Part shown: piece after piece, positions 1 through 5,835 of the stretch
Layout: each line of letters starts with the position of its first letter
Numbering within the stretch: the first letter of the stretch is position 1
NCBI GenBank assembly: GCA_023139025.1
Contig: JAGLOH010000123.1
Location: 1-6,613 of the forward strand
Direction of reading: 5' to 3'
Origin: Candidatus Heimdallarchaeota archaeon
Lineage (GTDB): Archaea > Asgardarchaeota > Heimdallarchaeia > Heimdallarchaeales > Heimdallarchaeaceae
Length of the DNA: 6,613 nucleotides
The notes under the pieces: generated by a model
The model's input: the letters and a program-made list of their open reading frames with translations, nothing else
Told to the model about the DNA's origin: nothing
Databases searched by the model: none
Translations under genes and position numbers: made by a program

Positions 1-447
1 ATTATCTGGAAATATCAATTTGGTGTTTTTACCAGAAGGAAATTTGTTACCAGCCACTATCATGTTTTATTTGCTGTTAAAAACGAAAAAAGCTATTTCT
101 TCAATAAAGTTGAGCACTATCCTGAAGATGTTTGGAATTTCAAAAGAGAGTATGAAAGAGGAACAAGGAAGAACGCCACTAAACTTCCTCTAGCGGTTGT
201 TTTAAGATGTATAGATTTTGGAAGCAAACCTGGTGATTTGGTTTTAGATCCGTTTATGGGTAATGGCACAACAGCTGTTGCTGCAAAAGGTTCTTTCAGA
301 CATTTCCTTGGTTTTGAAGTTAATCAAACACTAAGTGATATAATTGAAAAAAGTGTAACCCAAACATCAATAGGAGATTTCTATATACCTTACAGTGAAA
401 AACCAGATGAAATAGTAAGAAAAGCTAGAAAGAAATTTAGTAAATAA
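1..447 (+). CDS. DNA methyltransferase (beta class, N4-cytosine/N6-adenine type), C-terminal fragment
   Basis: The reading frame is open from base 1, so the gene begins outside the window; 148 codons remain before the TAA. The fragment holds the late part of a beta-class site-specific DNA methyltransferase, in which the AdoMet-binding motif follows the catalytic (S/D)PPY motif. Residues 17-26 (TSHYHVLFAV) and the 'PEDVW' at about 46-50 match the segment between catalytic and AdoMet regions. LDPFMGNGTT (82-91) is motif I, the AdoMet-binding FxGxG loop, followed by 'FLGFEVN' for the acidic residue that normally contacts the AdoMet ribose. The catalytic motif and target-recognition region are upstream, so neither the modified base nor the site can be stated. 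A TTG at 238 could be read as a start but falls inside the conserved core, so it is not one. No restriction endonuclease is visible here; whether the enzyme is solitary depends on sequence to the left. Confidence 0.85.
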   Translation: MIWKYQFGVFTRRKFVTSHYHVLFAVKNEKSYFFNKVEHYPEDVWNFKREYERGTRKNATKLPLAVVLRCIDFGSKPGDLVLDPFMGNGTTAVAAKGSFRHFLGFEVNQTLSDIIEKSVTQTSIGDFYIPYSEKPDEIVRKARKKFSK

Positions 448-473
448 CGTATTTTTAATAAATCTTCCACAGC

Positions 474-689
474 TTATTCTTTTTGATACTTGAAACTTAA
501 CTTAACCTTGGCTCTATATGCAACAATCATCCCATCATTTATTCTTGCATCTAATTTCATTACTTCAACAATCCGAAGGTCTCTAAGTGATTTTGAAGCT
601 TGTGCAACAGCTGCTTGAACTGCTTCTTCCCAATTATTTGGAGAGGAACCAACCAATTCAACTATTTTGTAAACTTTATCTTCATCCAT
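474..689 (-). CDS. Dodecin-family small protein lacking the flavin-contact residues
   Basis: A 71-residue protein spanning the whole dodecin fold (one helix against a three-stranded sheet; known members form hollow dodecamers that bind flavins). 'YKIVELVGSSPNNWEEAV' (7-24) and the C-terminal 'VAYRAKVKLSFKY' (56-68) are typical of the family. In flavin-binding dodecins a Trp in a 'LxWxEV'-like stretch stacks on the isoalloxazine ring, and a Gln on a later strand hydrogen-bonds to it. Here those alignment positions are Ile40 (LRIVEV) and Arg59 (YRAKV). The fold call is secure, but flavin storage should not be assumed; the protein may belong to a dodecin subgroup with another or no ligand. The ATG is fixed by a strong ribosome binding site. 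The gene is convergent with the methyltransferase (26-bp gap) and divergent from the sirtuin gene. Confidence 0.9.
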   Translation of the reverse strand: MDEDKVYKIVELVGSSPNNWEEAVQAAVAQASKSLRDLRIVEVMKLDARINDGMIVAYRAKVKLSFKYQKE

Positions 690-696
690 ACTCTTT

Positions 697-702
697 CCTC
701 CT
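697..702 (-). promoter_or_regulatory. Shine-Dalgarno site of the dodecin gene
   Basis: The minus strand reads AGGAGG followed by seven bases and then the ATG at 689. It is a near-perfect anti-16S match at good spacing, fixes the start codon, and implies a transcript with a real 5' leader. No comparable site precedes the other genes in the window. Confidence 0.82.
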
Positions 703-735
703 ATTTTCTTTAATCATATTATATTGTCTCTAGAT

Positions 736-745
736 TTATTTAAAG
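736..745 (-). promoter_or_regulatory. TATA-like promoter box of the dodecin gene
   Basis: The minus strand reads CTTTAAATAA, close to the archaeal TATA consensus. Its centre is about 52 bp before the ATG; with initiation about 26 bp downstream this gives a leader of about 25 nt, enough to contain the Shine-Dalgarno site. An alternative AT-rich box near 715-725 would start transcription too late to include that site, so it is less likely. Inferred from sequence only. Confidence 0.5.
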
Positions 746-782
746 ATTTGTTGTTTGACATTTTGCTTTGTTAAAAGGTAAA

Positions 783-790
783 GTTAAAAT
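783..790 (+). promoter_or_regulatory. TATA-like box of the sirtuin gene
   Basis: GTTAAAAT is centred about 27 bp before the GTG start, with purines just upstream as expected for a BRE. At that spacing transcription would begin at or next to the start codon, giving a leaderless mRNA, which fits the lack of any Shine-Dalgarno in the T-rich stretch before 814. The box is modest in quality. Confidence 0.42.
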
Positions 791-813
791 TCTATTCTTT
801 TTTTCTATTCAAG

Positions 814-1569
814 GTGAAAAAAATCCCATTTACGGAAAAAGATGTCAATGACATTGTCAAGATGATCAATGAATCTAACTACGTAGTAGTTTTTACTGGT
901 GCTGGAATAAGTACTGAATCTGGTTTAGCTGATTTCAGAGGTGAAGATGGTATCTGGACAAGAAAAGAAAAGGGATTACCACCTAAAAAAGGAAAACATT
1001 TTGATGAAGTTAAACCGAATGAGGGACATCTTGCTCTAGTTGCCTTGCAGGACATGGGAGTACTCAAATTCTTGATTTCTCAGAATGTGGATAATCTACA
1101 TCTTAAATCCGGTATTAAACCTGAATTGATAGCTGAACTTCACGGGAACTATATGTATATGAAATGTATAGAATGTGATACTAGATATAAGCGGGAAGAG
1201 ATTGGTTGGGAACGAGAAATTCATGGAAGAGGTTTTAGGACAGAGAAACAACTTGATAATCAACCAGTATGTCCAAAGTGCAATGGTAGAATAATTTCTT
1301 CTGTTATTAATTTTAATGACCCTATGCCTGAGAAAGAAATGATGATATCAAAGAAACACACTCAGAAGTGTGATCTAATGTTGGTTGTAGGATCAAGTCT
1401 ATCAGTTTTTCCTGCTGCAGGATTGCCTAGAAAAGCACAAAAGAATGGTGTAAAATTAATTATTATTAATATAGACTCAACACCTTTGGATGAAAAAACC
1501 GATATCAAGCTTGAGGTTAGTGCTGGAGAAATTTTATCAAAAGTAGTAGCAAAACTAAAAGAAAACTAG
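814..1569 (+). CDS. Sir2-family NAD+-dependent protein deacylase, SIRT6/7-like (class IV type)
   Basis: A 251-residue sirtuin. Family members remove acetyl or longer acyl groups from lysine using NAD+, giving nicotinamide and O-acyl-ADP-ribose. Visible motifs are GAGIS (29-33) and ADFRG (39-43) for NAD+, SQNVDN (89-94), catalytic His110 in 'ELHGN', four zinc Cys (118, 121, 153, 156), GSS (193-195) and IINID (217-221). The region after DFRG is very short: 'GIWTRKEKG' leads almost directly to 'PNEGHLAL', so the long cofactor-binding loop of bacterial and SIRT1/2/3/5-type enzymes is missing. That compact form, 'SQNVD-LH-SG' and 'AELHGN' recall human SIRT6. Departures are Asn94 where Gly is usual, Ala39 in place of Pro, and INFNDPMP (165-172) where most sirtuins have a 'FGE.LP'-like stretch. 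The GTG at 814 is chosen because an in-frame stop lies at 772-774 with no ATG between. The protein is probably cytosolic or nucleoid-associated; no substrate is indicated by its neighbours. Confidence 0.93.
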   Translation: MKKIPFTEKDVNDIVKMINESNYVVVFTGAGISTESGLADFRGEDGIWTRKEKGLPPKKGKHFDEVKPNEGHLALVALQDMGVLKFLISQNVDNLHLKSGIKPELIAELHGNYMYMKCIECDTRYKREEIGWEREIHGRGFRTEKQLDNQPVCPKCNGRIISSVINFNDPMPEKEMMISKKHTQKCDLMLVVGSSLSVFPAAGLPRKAQKNGVKLIIINIDSTPLDEKTDIKLEVSAGEILSKVVAKLKEN

Positions 1570-1597
1570 TTAAACGAATTTATTAAGACTAATTAAT

Positions 1598-1605
1598 TTT
1601 TTAAA
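1598..1605 (+). promoter_or_regulatory. TATA-like box of the EEP membrane protein gene
   Basis: TTTTTAAA is centred about 27 bp before the ATG at 1629, again the spacing for a leaderless transcript; no Shine-Dalgarno lies between. The same T6 run could also help end transcription of the sirtuin gene, which stops 28 bp earlier, so terminator and promoter may be superimposed. Confidence 0.45.
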
Positions 1606-1628
1606 CAAGCTAAAAATAATAAACCTTT

Positions 1629-3644
1629 ATGACAAGAATTAGAGATACTATAAAGAAATTCTATTCCGAGTTAATTATGTTTGCAATCTTGTTCTTATTC
1701 TTCTTTCAAGCGCTCTCTGATTTGGTTGAAACAATTTATGGTTTCGCTCTCTTAAACCTAGAACCTGATGAAAACATTCTGGGATTAGTATTTCTTGTTA
1801 CTCCTGTTGTACTTTTATTCTTCCGTAAAAGGCTGTCAGATATGATTTTAGTTATACTTGGAGAATTGATGATTTTATCTAGATTGCTAGATCCATTACT
1901 AAAAAGACAAGGAATATTAGTTACTTCAGGTCTAGCAGTTGGATGTTTCTTAGTTTTCTTTCCAATTTATTTAACAAGGATGAAAAATGAAGAGAAGAGA
2001 ACGAGTACTACTCTCGGATTATCACTAGCAATAGCTGTTACTTTATCCATATTACTTAGATCTTTAAATTCCTCTATTGATATTTCGATGTATAGCTGGT
2101 TTCAAGTGATTGGCTGGATTTTCGGGATTATTGCAGGAATTATGCTATTTGGGATGAAATTCAATAGTGAAGGACAGAAGGAAACCCAAGAAGTAATCAA
2201 AGAGTCTTCAAAAGGAAGTGGTTTTGGAAAAATCCTTGCGTTAACTGCTGGACTAGTCAGCGTTTTCATTATCATTTGGTTTACTTTTGCTAGTCCTACG
2301 GTTATTTCTAGATGGACCGAGGGGAATTATATTGGAATAACTCTAGGCATTCTCGGAGTCTTATCTTTGTTTGTAATAGGACAAATGCTTAAACCAGATC
2401 TGTTAAGCAAATTGAGAACATGGATGCTTTGGGTTTGGAATGGTGTATTCGCTATGTCTCTTTTCCTAACTGTTCTTGTTCATCAACTTAGCTTTCCCGA
2501 TGATTCAGCTTTATATCCTATAGTTGCCCCTCATACAGCTTGGTACTATCATATACCGCTAGCTATAATGATTCTTCTATCACCAATAATCTATGTTGAT
2601 TTTATGCTCCTAACAAGAGAAATAATCAAGATAAAACCCTCCACTAGAAAAATGGGTGGTAGTTTCGCATTAGCTGGTAGTCTATACATTATTGTAATGA
2701 TCTTTGTTCAAATATTACCCAATATTTGGGGTTACCTTGAACCGATTAGTACAGGATTTAGAGATAAGTATTGGCTAGCTTTCTTCTTACCTGGTCTTGT
2801 ATTGACTTTATCCATATTACTAGTTAAGAAAAGCTCGTTTGATTTAGGTAAACTATACACAAATAAAAGAAGAAATATTAGTGTAATAGTACTGCTCAGT
2901 ACAATTTTCCTAGGAACATTAGTAGGTACCCTTGTAACTAAGCCTTATCCAAACTATACACCAGATGGAGAGCTGGTTATAATGACATTCAATATTCAAC
3001 AAGGAAGAAATGTTTCAGGAGATAGGAATTTTGATGGCCAAATTGCGCTGATAAAACAAGTTGATCCTGATATACTTGGATTGCAGGAGTGTGACCCTAC
3101 TAGGATTTCTGGAGGAAATCTAGATGTCGTTAGGTACTTCGCAGAAAAACTCAATATGTACTCGTATTATGGTCCAAATACTGTTACTAACACGTATGGA
3201 TGTGCAATCCTTTCTAAATTCCCCATATCGAATGCAATGTCATTCTTTATGTTCAGTGATGAAGAACAAATTGGTTCAGCTCAAGCTGAAGTAACGTTAG
3301 ATTCAATCATTTACAATGTTTTTGTCAATCATCCCTCTGGTGCAACAAGTACAAAGATTCTACAACAAGAAGAGATGCTAACAAGAGTAAATGGATTAAG
3401 CAACGTTATTTTTATGGGTGATTTTAATTTCAGAAAAGATTCTGTACAATATAGCTTAACTACAGCAGTACTCAATGACAGCTGGTATCTTAAATGGCCC
3501 ACTGGATTAGATGATAATTTATTCAATAGTACAGATAGAATTGACCATATATTTGTCAGTCCAGGAACGACTGTTTTAGATGCAAGATATATACTAACAG
3601 AACAATCAGACCATCCCGTATATTGGATTAGAATCTCAATCTAA
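1629..3644 (+). CDS. Polytopic membrane protein with C-terminal EEP hydrolase domain, Cwh43/PGAP2IP-like
   Basis: A 671-residue protein of two parts. Residues about 14-436 hold roughly 13 hydrophobic segments (about 14-42, 48-65, 69-91, 96-115, 127-145, 155-176, 200-220, 233-253, 264-286, 305-328, 343-366, 380-399, 415-436). Residues about 447-671 form an endonuclease/exonuclease/phosphatase fold: Asn455 (TFNI), Glu487 (LQECD), His568 (VNHPSG), Asp598 and Asn600 (GDFN), Asp639 (RIDHIFVS) and Asp661-His662 (SDHPVYW), the full metal-dependent phosphoesterase set. The Lys/Arg-rich N-terminus and the basic TNKRRN just before the last segment predict, by the positive-inside rule, that the EEP domain faces outside. 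The spacing of 'GN-D', 'YYGPNT' and 'AILSKFPI' recalls the EEP-like domain of eukaryotic Cwh43/PGAP2IP, which acts in GPI-anchor lipid remodelling. That kinship is from memory and is an inference; the substrate, perhaps a lipid phosphoester, is unknown. No signal peptide separate from the first membrane segment is seen. Confidence 0.85.
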   Translation: MTRIRDTIKKFYSELIMFAILFLFFFQALSDLVETIYGFALLNLEPDENILGLVFLVTPVVLLFFRKRLSDMILVILGELMILSRLLDPLLKRQGILVTSGLAVGCFLVFFPIYLTRMKNEEKRTSTTLGLSLAIAVTLSILLRSLNSSIDISMYSWFQVIGWIFGIIAGIMLFGMKFNSEGQKETQEVIKESSKGSGFGKILALTAGLVSVFIIIWFTFASPTVISRWTEGNYIGITLGILGVLSLFVIGQMLKPDLLSKLRTWMLWVWNGVFAMSLFLTVLVHQLSFPDDSALYPIVAPHTAWYYHIPLAIMILLSPIIYVDFMLLTREIIKIKPSTRKMGGSFALAGSLYIIVMIFVQILPNIWGYLEPISTGFRDKYWLAFFLPGLVLTLSILLVKKSSFDLGKLYTNKRRNISVIVLLSTIFLGTLVGTLVTKPYPNYTPDGELVIMTFNIQQGRNVSGDRNFDGQIALIKQVDPDILGLQECDPTRISGGNLDVVRYFAEKLNMYSYYGPNTVTNTYGCAILSKFPISNAMSFFMFSDEEQIGSAQAEVTLDSIIYNVFVNHPSGATSTKILQQEEMLTRVNGLSNVIFMGDFNFRKDSVQYSLTTAVLNDSWYLKWPTGLDDNLFNSTDRIDHIFVSPGTTVLDARYILTEQSDHPVYWIRISI

Positions 3645-3648
3645 TCGC

Positions 3649-3669
3649 TTTTTTCCTTCCCTTTTTTTT
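3649..3669 (+). terminator. T-rich terminator after the EEP gene
   Basis: Two T-runs (T6 at 3649-3654 and T8 at 3662-3669), separated by CCTTCCC, begin four bases after the stop codon. Archaeal RNA polymerase terminates on T-tracts without needing a hairpin, so this fits the end of the EEP transcript. Confidence 0.6.
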
Positions 3670-3718
3670 CATATCATACTAATACTTTGTTCATTTTCCA
3701 TAGTAATTATCTTCAAGA

Positions 3719-3737
3719 AAAAGAGATAAACTCTTTT
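3719..3737. terminator. Short hairpin between convergent genes, possible bidirectional terminator
   Basis: AAAAGAG and CTCTTTT form a 7-bp perfect inverted repeat around a 5-base ATAAA loop. Either strand ends the hairpin in a U-rich arm. It lies midway between the stops of two convergent genes, where a shared terminator would be expected. The stem is mostly A-T, so chance occurrence in AT-rich DNA is possible. Confidence 0.35.
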
Positions 3738-3780
3738 CTGCTCAAACAATCAAGTTTTTTATTTAACAGTATAAGAACGA

Positions 3781-4137
3781 TTAGTACTCTTCCCCAATAT
3801 CATCAGTGATTTTGTCATTTTCATGATCGTCAATGTCTAGATGATTAATTCCTAATTTCCTCATTGCTTGAATAAGTTCTGTCTCAGTTAAATCTTCTGC
3901 TGGTCTTCCATAATAACCTTCAATACGAGCTACATCCTCTTGATGAAATTTGTAATTATGTCTGCTATTTGCAAGAGCGAGTATTATCACAGAGCCGAAA
4001 ATGAATCTTCTTGATCTTCTAATCATTCTTCTTTGTCGTCGAAATATTCTTCTTTGACGTCGAACCATCCCTCTTCTAAGTGGTCTTCTCATTGGACCCC
4101 TTAATGGTCTCCGCATAGGTCTTCTTCTTCGAGCCAT
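3781..4137 (-). CDS. Arg-rich small protein with short hydrophobic segment and acidic tail, function unknown
   Basis: A 118-residue protein in three contrasting parts. Residues 1-44 contain 23 Arg and include tandem motifs (MRRPLR at 8-13 and 16-21; RRQRR at 26-30 and 33-37). Residues about 45-57 (FIFGSVIILALAN) are hydrophobic but short for a full membrane helix. Residues 58-100 look like a small folded helical domain ('QEDVARIEGYYGR', then 'TETELIQAMRKLGI'), loosely like the SHOCT-type short C-terminal domains of bacterial membrane-linked proteins. The last 18 residues carry 9 Asp/Glu. If the middle segment inserts in the membrane, the basic head would be cytoplasmic, where it could bind acidic lipid or nucleic acid; alternatively the protein is soluble and binds RNA or DNA. 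Neither is shown. Synonymous differences between the coding repeats argue that this is a translated, selected protein. It has its own strong TATA box and faces away from the GH20 gene. Confidence 0.75.
   Translation of the reverse strand: MARRRRPMRRPLRGPMRRPLRRGMVRRQRRIFRRQRRMIRRSRRFIFGSVIILALANSRHNYKFHQEDVARIEGYYGRPAEDLTETELIQAMRKLGINHLDIDDHENDKITDDIGEEY
4027..4062 (-). repeat. Tandem coding repeat of RRQRR (21-bp period)
   Basis: Two 15-bp copies (4048-4062 and 4027-4041) separated by 6 bp, differing at one position, which is synonymous. They encode residues 26-30 and 33-37 of the Arg-rich protein and suggest growth of the basic tract by short duplication. Confidence 0.7.
4069..4116 (-). 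repeat. Tandem coding repeat of MRRPLR (24-bp period)
   Basis: Two adjacent 24-bp units encode residues 8-15 and 16-23 of the Arg-rich protein. The first six residues are identical while the codons have diverged at several sites (CGG/AGA, TTA/CTT, AGG/AGA), so the peptide has been kept while the DNA changed. Confidence 0.65.
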
Positions 4138-4167
4138 AATATTTTCACAAAGAAAGATAGCAATTTC

Positions 4168-4178
4168 TTATATAAAAA
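4168..4178 (-). promoter_or_regulatory. TATA box of the Arg-rich protein gene
   Basis: The minus strand reads TTTTTATATAA, the best TATA match in the window. It is centred about 36 bp before the ATG at 4137, predicting a leader of about 10 nt. No Shine-Dalgarno is seen. It lies in the 108-bp gap shared with the divergent GH20 gene. Confidence 0.6.
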
Positions 4179-4245
4179 CACTGGGAAATCAAAATCATTT
4201 TTAGTTGGAAAATTATCTAATACTCTCCAACAAAACTTTTTATGA

Positions 4246-5835
4246 ATGATTCAATATGATAATTTGATGATTCCAATACCTGCAAATCTAAACCTCAAAG
4301 ATGGTAAATTTGTTCTCAGCAAAAATTCCAAAATTCACTCAACTAAATCAGTTGCGAATCTGAAACACTATTTCATATCTTATTTCTCAGAGAATTTTGG
4401 AGTGACACTAGAATCATCCAAAGAGTATTTAGTAGAGAATTCAATTAACTTCAAGCTTGATGATACACTAGTTAAACTAGGACCAGAAGGATATGAACTT
4501 ATAATTACAGATGATCACATAGATGTTCGTTCATCTGGAGAAGCAGGTATTTTTTATGGAATTCAAACAATAAAACAATTACTACCTCAAGATGGTGATG
4601 AAACTGCTTTAAATCAAGAATATAATGGGGCAATTCCATGTTTAATAATAGAGGATTTTCCGCGCTTTAATTGGCGAGGATTTATGTTTGATGTTGGAAG
4701 ACATTTTCACAGCTTAGACACAATTAAACGGGTCTTAGATTTAATTTCCCTTTTGAAAATGAATGTGTTTCATTGGCATTTAACAGAAGATCAAGGATGG
4801 AGAATTGAAATCAAGAAATACCCCCAACTTACAGAAATAGGTTCAAAAAGAAAGGATTCAAAAGTTGGTGGTTGGACAAGTAAGAAATACCGTGGAAAAC
4901 CACATGAAGGATTCTATTCTCAAGAACAAGTTAAAGAGATAGTTCAATACGCAAAAGAGAGATTCATAACAATTGTTCCAGAAATAGAAATGCCTGGCCA
5001 TTCTTCAGCTGCAATCGCTTCCTATCCTGAAGTAAGTTGCAAAAACAAGAATATTGATGTACCAATAAAGTTTGGAATTTTTTCAGATGTGTTTTGTCCA
5101 GGAAAAGAGATTACATTTGAGTTTTTAATAAATATTCTAGATGAAATACTAGATTTGTTTCCTTCAGAGATTATACACATCGGCGGAGATGAGGTTCCAA
5201 AGAAAAACTGGAAGAGTTGTATCGATTGTAAAAGGCGAATGGAAGAAGAAGGTTTGGAAAAGCACAAAGAGCTACATTCCTATTTTACAGAAAGAATAAG
5301 TGATTATCTAAAATCTAGAGGAAGGAGAACAATAGGGTGGAATGAGATTTTGGATGAAAAAACAGATGTTGGTGTAATCGGACAATTTTGGGCTCCAACA
5401 GGTAAGAAACAAGTACTTAAACATATCAGAAAAGGTGGAGAAATTGTTGTCTCGAATTTCTTTCATTATTATCTCGATTATAATTATTTCGTAATCCCTC
5501 TTAGAAAAACATACAACTTTGATCCTATTCCTAAAGGATTGAAAAAGGAGCATTATGATCAAATTATGGGGGTGGAAGCACCTATCTGGACCGAGTGGGT
5601 TCCTAATACAGATAGACTAGATTGGCAGGTTTTTCCAAGACTTGCTGCCGTAGCTGAAACAGCTTGGACTTTGGAACAGAATAAGAATTATCGTTCTTTT
5701 GTCAATAGATTAGGTAAATTCAATCAAATTCTAGATTCTATGGATGTCAAATATGCTTCACTAGATGAAGTAAACCCAAAAAGTGTAAAGCGGTTCATTA
5801 ACCTCAGAAGAGCTCTTAAGTGGCCTGAAGTTTAG
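4246..5835 (+). CDS. Glycoside hydrolase family 20 beta-N-acetylhexosaminidase, cytosolic
   Basis: A 529-residue, complete GH20 enzyme; the family removes terminal beta-linked GlcNAc or GalNAc by substrate-assisted catalysis through the 2-acetamido group. Residues 1 to about 135 form the N-terminal GH20b-type domain, ending 'GIFYGIQTIKQLL'. The catalytic barrel follows: WRGFMFDVGRHF (143-154), FHWHLTEDQGWRIE (175-188), PEIEMPGHS (245-253), and the catalytic pair Asp315-Glu316 in 'HIGGDE'. Later active-site aromatics are likely Trp365 (IGWNEIL) and Trp448/Trp451 (IWTEW). All expected motifs are intact. The CIDC at 325-328 is of a kind often seen in this loop. There is no signal peptide or membrane segment, so it probably acts in the cytosol on imported or recycled amino sugars. 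A TGA sits directly before the ATG at 4246, so the frame cannot extend upstream; Met8 is an alternative start. Only a weak AT-rich promoter-like stretch is seen near 4211-4224, and there is no Shine-Dalgarno. Confidence 0.93.
   Translation: MIQYDNLMIPIPANLNLKDGKFVLSKNSKIHSTKSVANLKHYFISYFSENFGVTLESSKEYLVENSINFKLDDTLVKLGPEGYELIITDDHIDVRSSGEAGIFYGIQTIKQLLPQDGDETALNQEYNGAIPCLIIEDFPRFNWRGFMFDVGRHFHSLDTIKRVLDLISLLKMNVFHWHLTEDQGWRIEIKKYPQLTEIGSKRKDSKVGGWTSKKYRGKPHEGFYSQEQVKEIVQYAKERFITIVPEIEMPGHSSAAIASYPEVSCKNKNIDVPIKFGIFSDVFCPGKEITFEFLINILDEILDLFPSEIIHIGGDEVPKKNWKSCIDCKRRMEEEGLEKHKELHSYFTERISDYLKSRGRRTIGWNEILDEKTDVGVIGQFWAPTGKKQVLKHIRKGGEIVVSNFFHYYLDYNYFVIPLRKTYNFDPIPKGLKKEHYDQIMGVEAPIWTEWVPNTDRLDWQVFPRLAAVAETAWTLEQNKNYRSFVNRLGKFNQILDSMDVKYASLDEVNPKSVKRFINLRRALKWPEV

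Noticed and set aside
238..447. A 69-codon gene starting at the TTG at 238.
   Set aside because: The frame is open to base 1 and the sequence before 238 carries conserved methyltransferase segments; the TTG encodes Leu directly before the AdoMet motif.
879..1067. Minus-strand open frame within the sirtuin gene.
   Set aside because: Entirely inside a strongly conserved coding sequence on the other strand; no recognisable motif or ribosome binding site.
3329..3526. Minus-strand open frame within the EEP domain.
   Set aside because: It overlaps catalytic motifs of the EEP domain on the other strand and has no family features.
814..3644. Sirtuin and EEP genes as a functional operon.
   Set aside because: They are codirectional but 59 bp apart with a separate TATA-like box at -27, and no shared pathway is evident.
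4018..4135. TCTTC-rich repeats on the plus strand as a possible satellite or CRISPR-like array.
   Set aside because: They are the complement of Arg codons (AGA/CGA) in the Arg-rich gene; spacing and sequence follow codons, with no unique spacers.
3781..4137. The Arg-rich protein as a protamine-like or histone-like chromatin protein paired with the sirtuin.
   Set aside because: It has almost no Lys in the basic tract, carries a hydrophobic segment and acidic tail, and is separated from the sirtuin gene by another gene on the opposite strand; there is no evidence for a link.
4242..4259. A five-codon mini-ORF overlapping the GH20 start (ATGAATGA), as a possible translational-coupling leader.
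   Set aside because: It has no ribosome binding site, and the overlap arises easily from AT-rich sequence around ATG; nothing supports translation.
5022..5562. Two minus-strand open frames within GH20.
   Set aside because: They are opposite the conserved catalytic region; their composition (Phe/Ser/Ile-rich) is typical of antisense shadows.
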